Source: Alphaproteobacteria bacterium UBA6187
GTDB taxonomy: Bacteria; Pseudomonadota; Alphaproteobacteria; Rickettsiales; UBA6187
DNA length: 6,875 bases
Assembly: GCA_002422795.1 (NCBI GenBank)
Contig: DITJ01000034.1
Coordinates: 420-7,294 of the forward strand
Direction: 5' to 3'
The translations under genes and the position numbers were made by a program. The stretch's first letter is position 1, and each line of letters begins with the position of its first letter. The notes under the pieces are model-generated. The model was not told the origin of the DNA and searched no databases. It saw only the letters and a list, made by a program, of their open reading frames with translations. This document shows, one piece after another, positions 1-4,060 of this stretch.

Positions 1-1228
1 CTTCAACCGCAGCACGGGTTGCATGAAGTGCATCATCAACACGGTCTTTACGCTCTTTTACTTCAACTTCAGTCGCGCCACCAACTTTAAGAACGGCAAC
101 ACCGCCTGAAAGTTTAGCAAGACGTTCCTGCAATTTTTCTTTGTCATAGTCAGAAGTAGTTTCTTCAACTTGAGCTTTAAGTTGCTTGCAACGTGATTCG
201 ATCTCTTCAGCATCACCAGCGCCATCAATGATGGTAGTGTTGTCTTTAGTGATAGTAACGCGTTTAGCACGACCCAATTGGTTAACACCAACAGTTTCTA
301 ATTTCATGCCTAAATCTTCAGAGATAACTTCGCCTTTAGTTAGGATAGCAATATCTTCAAGCATTGCCTTCCTGCGGTCGCCAAAGCCAGGAGCTTTAAC
401 AGCAGCAATTTTAAGACCACCACGAAGTTTGTTTACAACAAGAGTTGCAAGGGCTTCGCCTTCAACATCTTCAGCAATGATAAGTAAAGGACGGCCAGAC
501 TGAACAACAGCTTCAAGAAGCGGAAGTAGTGCTTGCAGGCCAGAAAGTTTCTTTTCGAATATAAGGATATAAGGGTTATCCAATTCAACAGTCATTTTCT
601 CAACGTTAGTTATGAAGTATGGAGATAGATAACCACGGTCGAACTGCATACCTTCAACGGTTTCAACTTCGAATTCAAGGCCTTTGCCTTCTTCAACAGT
701 GATAACGCCTTCTTTACCAACTTTCGCCATAGCTTCGGCAATTTTAGTGCCGATTTCAGTATCACCATTAGCAGAAATAGTACCAACTTGCGCAATTTCT
801 TCCTGGTTTGCAATAGCCTTGCTAACCTTCTTGATTTCGCCAATAACAGCTTCAACAGCTTGGTCTATACCACGTTTCAAATCCATAGGATTGTGACCAG
901 CAGCAACCAGTTTTGAACCTTCTTTGAATATAGAACGTGCAAGCACTGTAGATGTTGTAGTGCCATCACCAGAAATATCATTAGTTTTGCTGGCAACTTC
1001 ACGAATCATTTGAGCGCCCATATTCTGGAACTTGTTGGAAAGTTTAATTTCCTTTGCAACAGTTACGCCATCTTTCGTAATACGCGGAGCGCCGAAAGCT
1101 TTATCAATAACTACGTTACGGCCTTTTGGGCCAAGTGTAACTGCAACTGCATTTGCAAGTATATCAATACCTTGTAAGAATTGTTCACGAGCCTTTGAGC
1201 CGAACTCGATTTGTTTTCCTTTAGCCAT
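1..1228 (-). CDS. groL: GroEL 60-kDa chaperonin, C-terminal part missing (runs off left edge)
   Basis: ATP-driven cytosolic folding chamber that works with GroES. I translated 409 codons from the ATG at 1228-1226 to the left edge without a stop or frameshift. The protein starts MAKGKQIEFG. Family landmarks, each one residue higher than in E. coli, are LGPKGRNVV (32-40), TKDG with D53, the ATPase loop GDGTTT with catalytic D88, EGMQFDRGYLSPYF in the intermediate/apical region, AEDVEGEALATLVVN, APGFGDRRKAML, TSDYDKEKLQERLAKL, and DALHATRAAVE at the cut end with catalytic D399. E. coli GroEL has 548 residues, so roughly a quarter is missing, including the C-terminal equatorial segment and the tail. 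Wording such as GAPRITKDGVTVAKEI and VVQSGRPLLIIAEDVEG is alphaproteobacterial in style. A GGAG ribosome site lies 8 nt upstream of the start. It is the second gene of a groES-groEL operon and should be co-transcribed from the heat-shock promoter upstream of groES. Confidence 0.98.
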   Translation of the reverse strand, partial: MAKGKQIEFGSKAREQFLQGIDILANAVAVTLGPKGRNVVIDKAFGAPRITKDGVTVAKEIKLSNKFQNMGAQMIREVASKTNDISGDGTTTSTVLARSIFKEGSKLVAAGHNPMDLKRGIDQAVEAVIGEIKKVSKAIANQEEIAQVGTISANGDTEIGTKIAEAMAKVGKEGVITVEEGKGLEFEVETVEGMQFDRGYLSPYFITNVEKMTVELDNPYILIFEKKLSGLQALLPLLEAVVQSGRPLLIIAEDVEGEALATLVVNKLRGGLKIAAVKAPGFGDRRKAMLEDIAILTKGEVISEDLGMKLETVGVNQLGRAKRVTITKDNTTIIDGAGDAEEIESRCKQLKAQVEETTSDYDKEKLQERLAKLSGGVAVLKVGGATEVEVKERKDRVDDALHATRAAVE

Positions 1229-1236
1229 AGAATTTT

Positions 1237-1240
1237 CTCC
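1237..1240 (-). promoter_or_regulatory. Ribosome binding site of groEL
   Basis: GGAG on the minus strand, 8 nt before the groEL ATG. It sits only about 10 nt downstream of the C-rich repeat arm in the groES-groEL spacer. Folding of that spacer could therefore affect its exposure (inference). Confidence 0.75.
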
Positions 1241-1249
1241 GAAAATTTA

Positions 1250-1385
1250 GGGATTAGGGTTTAGGGATTAGGGATTAGGTATCGTTCCTTTTCCACCAAT
1301 CTCTATAATCTATTCCCAGATTAATTAAAAATTAGGTTCTGTAGATTAGATATAGGGTTTTCTTCGTCCCTAATCCCTAATCCCC
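1250..1385. repeat. Telomere-like heptamer inverted repeat filling the groES-groEL spacer
   Basis: On the plus strand, four consecutive heptamers of the form GGG(A/T)TTA followed by GG occupy 1250-1279. The complementary units TCCCTAA, TCCCTAA, TCCCC lie at 1367-1385. GGGATTAGGGATTAGG at 1264-1279 pairs perfectly (16 bp) with 1369-1384, enclosing 89 nt. That interior holds further inverted matches: TAATCTA at 1306-1312 with TAGATTA at 1342-1348, and TAATT/AATTA around 1321-1333. The whole 168-nt gap between groES and groEL is thus mostly palindrome and contains no ORF of note. One unit is TTTAGGG, the plant telomere unit; this is presumably coincidence. The arrangement resembles a small non-autonomous palindromic element rather than a normal operon spacer. 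Confidence 0.85.
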
Positions 1386-1396
1386 ATTCCCTTACC

Positions 1397-1690
1397 TTAA
1401 GCTGCTTCTTCAATCGCAATGATATCCGATTCTTTCATGATGATGTAATCTTCACCATCAACTTTAATTTCAGTGCCGCCCCATTTAGCAAATAGAACAA
1501 CATCATCTTTTTTCACGTCAAGAGGCACAACCTGTCCGGCTTCATTGCGGGCGCCTTTACCAACTGCAATAACTTTTCCTTTAGTAGGTTTTTCTTTTGC
1601 AGAATCAGGTATTATTATACCGCCAGCAGTTTTAGTTTCTTCTTCAATGCGTTTTACCAAAACGCGGTCATGTAACGGACGTATAGCCAT
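1397..1690 (-). CDS. groES: GroES 10-kDa co-chaperonin
   Basis: Heptameric lid that closes the GroEL chamber. The 97-residue protein has the usual family length. It begins MAIRPLHDRVLVKR, carries the mobile loop with the GroEL-contact segment GGIIIP (23-28), then KGKVIAVGKG, FAKWGGTEIKVDGEDYIIMKESDIIAI and a short acidic tail ending in IEEAA. The reading frame extends two codons upstream to a TTG at 1696. I rejected that start because the AGGAG ribosome site would be one base from it, whereas it lies 7 nt before the ATG at 1690 and the protein then matches the usual MxIRPLxDR opening. It is first gene of the groES-groEL operon behind a sigma32-like promoter. The KWGGTE wording is typical of alphaproteobacterial GroES. 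Confidence 0.98.
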   Translation of the reverse strand: MAIRPLHDRVLVKRIEEETKTAGGIIIPDSAKEKPTKGKVIAVGKGARNEAGQVVPLDVKKDDVVLFAKWGGTEIKVDGEDYIIMKESDIIAIEEAA

Positions 1691-1697
1691 TTTCAAG

Positions 1698-1702
1698 CTC
1701 CT
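1698..1702 (-). promoter_or_regulatory. Ribosome binding site that fixes the groES start
   Basis: AGGAG on the minus strand, 7 nt upstream of the ATG at 1690. This rules out the in-frame TTG at 1696, which would sit one base after it. Confidence 0.85.
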
Positions 1703-1748
1703 AAATATTGTTAATTAATTTTTTCCTGATTTTTTCAGGTTAGCCCTT

Positions 1749-1777
1749 ATATGGGAGTGGCTATTTATAAATTCAAG
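1749..1777 (-). promoter_or_regulatory. Heat-shock (sigma32/RpoH-type) promoter of groES-groEL
   Basis: Reading the minus strand, CTTGAA (1777-1772) is followed after 15 nt by TCCCATAT (1756-1749). This closely follows the RpoH pattern CTTGAAA ... CCCCATNT, with slightly wider spacing than the E. coli groE promoter; wider spacing is known in alphaproteobacteria. Transcription would start near 1742 and leave a leader of about 50 nt before groES. The position, directly upstream of groES and downstream of the bolA stop, fits heat-inducible control of groES-groEL independent of bolA. Confidence 0.72.
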
Positions 1778-1796
1778 GAGTGTAAGAAAAGATTTT

Positions 1797-2066
1797 TTAT
1801 ATTTCTTCTGGCGTGAGGGTTTTCATGCGTAGTGCATGTACGCCGCTATTTAATTCATCGCGGAGCGCATCATATACAAGTTTATGCCTGGCTACCCGTG
1901 ATAACCCTGTAAATTTCTCTGAGATAATAGTCACTGCAAAATGGCTTTCACCTTCAGGGCGTGCGCCAGCATGGCCAGCATGTAGGTGCGATTCATCGAT
2001 CACTTCAATTTTATTTGAATTAAAAGCTAGTTTAAGTTTTTGTGATATTCTATCTGATGCTGACAT
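1797..2066 (-). CDS. bolA: BolA-family protein
   Basis: Small cytosolic regulator that in the family partners monothiol glutaredoxin and can share a 2Fe-2S cluster; E. coli BolA also affects cell shape and stress responses. The 89-residue product starts MSASDRISQKL and covers the full domain: ESHLHAGHAGARPEGESHF (25-43), then KFTGLSRVARHKLVYDAL (51-68), the family signature with H61, and the ending GVHALRMKTLTPEE. Histidines 29, 32, 42 and 61 are candidates for cluster or metal contact. The frame extends upstream to a GTG at 2147. That start would add 27 unrelated residues and lies upstream of a good promoter whose transcript begins near 2090, so the ATG at 2066 is preferred. No clear Shine-Dalgarno site precedes it. 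The gene ends 106 nt before groES and appears to be a separate transcription unit. Confidence 0.93.
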   Translation of the reverse strand: MSASDRISQKLKLAFNSNKIEVIDESHLHAGHAGARPEGESHFAVTIISEKFTGLSRVARHKLVYDALRDELNSGVHALRMKTLTPEEI

Positions 2067-2096
2067 TATAATTAAATTTCCAGAAGTTATAATGAA

Positions 2097-2125
2097 ACTA
2101 TAATGAAAGCTATGTGGTATTTCAA
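2097..2125 (-). promoter_or_regulatory. Sigma70-type promoter of bolA
   Basis: On the minus strand TTGAAA (2125-2120) is followed by exactly 17 nt and TATAGT (2102-2097); each hexamer has five of six consensus bases. The start would be near 2090, giving a short leader of about 24 nt to the bolA ATG. The -10 region lies in a tandem 11-bp direct repeat (TATAATGAAAC at 2088-2098 and TATAATGAAAG at 2099-2109, plus-strand reading), so a second, overlapping -10-like box (TATAAC) is present. The promoter also serves as evidence against the upstream GTG start. Confidence 0.65.
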
Positions 2126-2174
2126 GTTTGAAGTTGCCTGGCTCCACAGAAGCAGAAAAAGCCGTGAGATTTGT

Positions 2175-2203
2175 TTGACTAATTACCCATTCTCTCTTAA
2201 TGT
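2175..2203 (+). promoter_or_regulatory. Possible promoter for dat and downstream genes
   Basis: TTGACT (2175-2180), 17 nt, then TAATGT (2198-2203). The -35 box is good (five of six), but the -10 box is poor (three of six). It would give a leader of about 120 nt. A TATAAG at 2259-2264 has no matching -35 box at normal spacing. This is the best candidate I can see, not a firm call. Confidence 0.35.
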
Positions 2204-2330
2204 CATTTTTGAAGAAATACCCTTGGTATTTTGAGGCCTGTTAACCTCTTAGTGTGCGTATAAGAATTCTGGGAGTAACAATAACTATGGCACTTGCTTA
2301 CACCTGAACTGATAACTTGCACTAATTAAA

Positions 2331-3197
2331 ATGAAAATAACCTACATAAACAACCAGTTCGTGCCTCACGAAAACGCCTATGTTCATATAGAAGACCGCG
2401 GCTACCAGTTTGCCGATGGCGTATATGAAGTGGTGCTGGCGAAAAATAATATACTGATTGATTGGCAGCCGCATTGCAGGCGTCTGCGCCGTTCATTAGC
2501 TGAAATGCAGATAGCATATTCATTCAGTGATGATGTACTGGGAAATCTTGTCCTTGAACTTATGGCAAAAAATAACCTGGAAGATGCGGCAGTTTATTTG
2601 CAAATCTCACGCGGCGTTGCGAAAAGGGAGCATGGCTTTCCGAAAGGCAATATCACCCCTTCAGTGGTGATGACAGTTAGCGCGCCTTCGTTCCCATCTG
2701 AGCAGGATTATAAAAAAGGTGTGTCTGTAATCACCATGCCCGATATAAGGTGGAAAAGGCGCGATATAAAAACTATATCGCTGCTACCTAATATACTTGC
2801 AAAACAAGCCGCAACCGAGCAAAATGCAGCCGAGGCAATACTTATAGAAGATGATGGTTTTATTACCGAAGGCAGCTCATCAAATTTCTTTATATTTGAT
2901 AATGATGGGGTTTTGCACACCCACCCACTTAATAACCGCATACTTGGCGGTATTACCAGGGAAGGGATTATAAATGTTGCAAAAGAAGCCGGAATTGAAG
3001 TTAGAGAGCAAGCCTTCCGCATGGGCGATTTAATGGCGGCTAAAGGCGCTTTTGTAAGTTCCACTACCAAGCATATTCTGCCGGTAACTAAAGTTAATGG
3101 CGCAGAAATAGGCTCTGGCGTGTGCAGTGAGATACAGGGGCTTATGGGGCTTTATAAGAAATATATAGAAGGGCAGTTGCTGGTTGCTAGTTACTAG
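2331..3197 (+). CDS. dat: D-amino-acid transaminase (PLP fold type IV)
   Basis: Interconverts D-alanine and 2-oxoglutarate with pyruvate and D-glutamate (EC 2.6.1.21), supplying D-amino acids for peptidoglycan. The 288 residues match the family length. It opens KITYINNQFVPHENAYVHIEDRGYQFADGVYEVV. The PLP lysine is K147 in DIKTISLLPNILAKQ, and E180 in ITEGSSSNFF is the expected partner of the pyridine nitrogen. Y32, R99 and H101 (in KREHGFP) correspond to Y31, R98 and H100, the carboxylate trap of the Bacillus D-amino-acid enzyme, which favours this over branched-chain aminotransferase or ADC lyase. ILGGITR (204-210) is the cofactor phosphate region. The ATG at 2331 has no clear Shine-Dalgarno site, but a stop at 2313-2315 blocks any upstream start apart from a rare ATT. 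The last six residues (LLVASY) and the stop codon are encoded by a palindromic repeat, so the native C-terminus was probably altered. Confidence 0.93.
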   Translation: MKITYINNQFVPHENAYVHIEDRGYQFADGVYEVVLAKNNILIDWQPHCRRLRRSLAEMQIAYSFSDDVLGNLVLELMAKNNLEDAAVYLQISRGVAKREHGFPKGNITPSVVMTVSAPSFPSEQDYKKGVSVITMPDIRWKRRDIKTISLLPNILAKQAATEQNAAEAILIEDDGFITEGSSSNFFIFDNDGVLHTHPLNNRILGGITREGIINVAKEAGIEVREQAFRMGDLMAAKGAFVSSTTKHILPVTKVNGAEIGSGVCSEIQGLMGLYKKYIEGQLLVASY

Positions 3198-3241
3198 TTA
3201 CTAGTAAGAATACCAGCAGCCAGCAACTAGTAACCAGCAAC
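3176..3241. repeat. Heptamer palindromic element, copy 1 (end of dat to start of HAD gene)
   Basis: Left arm 3176-3204 is four tandem heptamers GTT(G/A)CT(G/A) plus G. Right arm 3213-3241 carries the complementary pattern. The 29-nt arms match at 23 positions and all six differences are transitions. The loop is 8 nt (3205-3212). The left arm encodes the last six residues and TAG stop of dat; the right arm ends two bases before the ATG of the next gene. The first 20 bases are identical to 5901-5920. Because the unit is 7 nt and includes TAG, the arm places a stop in each of the three forward frames (3188, 3195 and 3202). Confidence 0.88.
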
Positions 3242-3243
3242 TA

Positions 3244-3903
3244 ATGAGTATGAAATTGACAAAACCAAAAGCAATATTATTCGACTGGGATAACACATTG
3301 GCCGATACCTGGCCGACAATCCACCAGGCAATGAGCGAAACATTCACAGCAATGGGGCATGAACCCTGGAGTATGGAAGTAACCAAGGAGCGCGTGCATC
3401 GGTCGCTCCGCGATTCATTCCCTGAAATATTCGGTGATAGATGGGAAGAAGCCGGGGATTTATACATCACTAATTTCAGGCGCGTACATCTTGAGAAGTT
3501 AACTCCACTTGAAGATGCCGAAGAAGTTCTAAAAGCCCTTAAAGATACCGATATATATGTAGCCCTTGTAAGCAATAAAACCGGCAGTAGCCTGCGCCTG
3601 GAAGTAGACCATATAGGCTGGAACTGTTATTTTTCTAAAGTAATCGGCGCGAAAGATGCTGATGAAGACAAGCCTTCAATAAAACCAGTACTGCTTGCAC
3701 TTGAAGGCAGCGGCATTACTCCTGGGCAAGATGTATGGTTTGTGGGGGATTCTGTAACCGATATGGAATGCGCTTATAATGCTAACTGCATACCTATTTT
3801 CTATGGCGACCAGGATTTAAGCTCCGAACGGTTTAAAGATTTCCAACCTGTTAGGCATTTTAAGAATCATGCGGATTTAGTGGCGTTTATAAAGGGTTTT
3901 TAG
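3244..3903 (+). CDS. HAD-superfamily hydrolase, phosphoglycolate-phosphatase-like
   Basis: Predicted Mg-dependent phosphatase of the haloacid dehalogenase superfamily, 219 residues. All four motifs are visible: motif I DWDNTLAD with nucleophile D14 and acid/base D16; motif II serine S110 in VALVSNKTG; motif III lysine K143 in EDKPSIKP; motif IV GDSVTDME with D169 and D173. The segment from about residue 20 to 95 is a helical C1 cap, as in phosphoglycolate and related small-molecule phosphatases. The substrate cannot be read from sequence; Gph is a guess from resemblance. Two starts are possible, ATG at 3244 or 3250, and neither has a Shine-Dalgarno site because the palindromic element occupies the upstream region; I took the first. 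It lies 46 nt after dat in the position where many alphaproteobacteria have hfq. Confidence 0.88.
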   Translation: MSMKLTKPKAILFDWDNTLADTWPTIHQAMSETFTAMGHEPWSMEVTKERVHRSLRDSFPEIFGDRWEEAGDLYITNFRRVHLEKLTPLEDAEEVLKALKDTDIYVALVSNKTGSSLRLEVDHIGWNCYFSKVIGAKDADEDKPSIKPVLLALEGSGITPGQDVWFVGDSVTDMECAYNANCIPIFYGDQDLSSERFKDFQPVRHFKNHADLVAFIKGF

Positions 3904-3922
3904 GCACATAAATGCCCTGTTT

Positions 3923-4019
3923 CGTCATTGCCCGAGTTTGCGCTTGCAAACTATAGGGCCATCCAGATTCTAAACTGGATTCCCCTATAGTTTTTGAAGA
4001 AAAAACGAAGGCAATGACG
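3923..4019. repeat. 97-bp palindromic element between the HAD gene and hflX
   Basis: Bounded by a perfect 10-bp terminal inverted repeat, CGTCATTGCC (3923-3932) and GGCAATGACG (4010-4019). The core is a strong hairpin: 3948-3966 pairs with 3975-3993 at 17 of 19 positions around an 8-nt loop (3967-3974). Both arms include AAACTATAGGG and ATCCAG or their complements. The layout (CGTCATT ... ATCCAG loop CTGGAT ... AATGACG) resembles the GTCATTCCC...AATCCAG palindromic repeats common in Rickettsia, Wolbachia and other proteobacteria; that link is from memory. It fills most of the 157-nt gap before hflX and contains no gene. Confidence 0.82.
3948..3995 (+). terminator. Possible intrinsic terminator after the HAD gene, formed by the palindrome core
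   Basis: A long stem (17 of 19 pairs, 8-nt loop) ends in TTTTT at 3991-3995, although three of those T residues can pair with the AAA at the base of the stem. It lies 45 nt downstream of the HAD stop. It could reduce read-through into hflX, or simply stabilise the 3' end of the upstream message. I see no strong separate promoter for hflX, so complete termination is doubtful. Confidence 0.38.
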
Positions 4020-4060
4020 TTCCGGTAAAAATCTTAAATCTTAAATTTTCAGGCGTATAA

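Larger units (their letters stand above)
2067..2330. other. Divergent intergenic region between bolA and dat
   Basis: A 264-nt non-coding stretch between genes pointing away from each other. It holds the bolA promoter at its left end and a weaker candidate promoter for dat. Near its right end a strong Shine-Dalgarno-like GGGAG (2271-2275) lies 11 nt before a six-codon mini-ORF (2287-2307). I see no tRNA, small-RNA hairpin with T-tract, or longer ORF on either strand worth calling. Confidence 0.7.

Noticed and set aside
1..1228. Frameshifted or broken groEL, suggested by several short open frames in the same region
   Set aside because: The frame from the ATG at 1228 reads 409 codons with all family motifs in place; the gene is simply cut by the window edge.
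1250..1279. CRISPR or telomere array
   Set aside because: Only four contiguous 7-nt units with no spacers. A true telomere is not expected in the middle of a groES-groEL operon, so it is treated as a palindromic repeat arm.
1691..1696. TTG start two codons upstream of the groES ATG
   Set aside because: The AGGAG site would be one base away; the ATG at 1690 has normal 7-nt spacing and gives the standard GroES N-terminus.
1725..1739. CCTGA-TTTTT-TCAGG hairpin in the groES leader, possible bolA terminator
   Set aside because: The stem is only 5 bp, it lies downstream of the groES heat-shock promoter, and on the minus strand it is followed by A residues rather than T residues, so it is a poor terminator for bolA.
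1813..2103. Plus-strand open frame opposite bolA, and similar open frames opposite groEL, dat, HAD and the mutase
   Set aside because: Their translations are low-complexity, serine- or leucine-rich mirrors of well-supported genes, with no recognisable domain.
2067..2147. N-terminal extension of BolA from the GTG at 2147
   Set aside because: The extra 27 residues do not resemble BolA, and a good promoter (2097-2125) lies inside the extension, so the transcript starts downstream of that GTG.
3176..3241. Phage or integron attachment site
   Set aside because: No integrase or tRNA gene is nearby, and the structure is a head-to-head tandem heptamer palindrome also found at 5901-5952.
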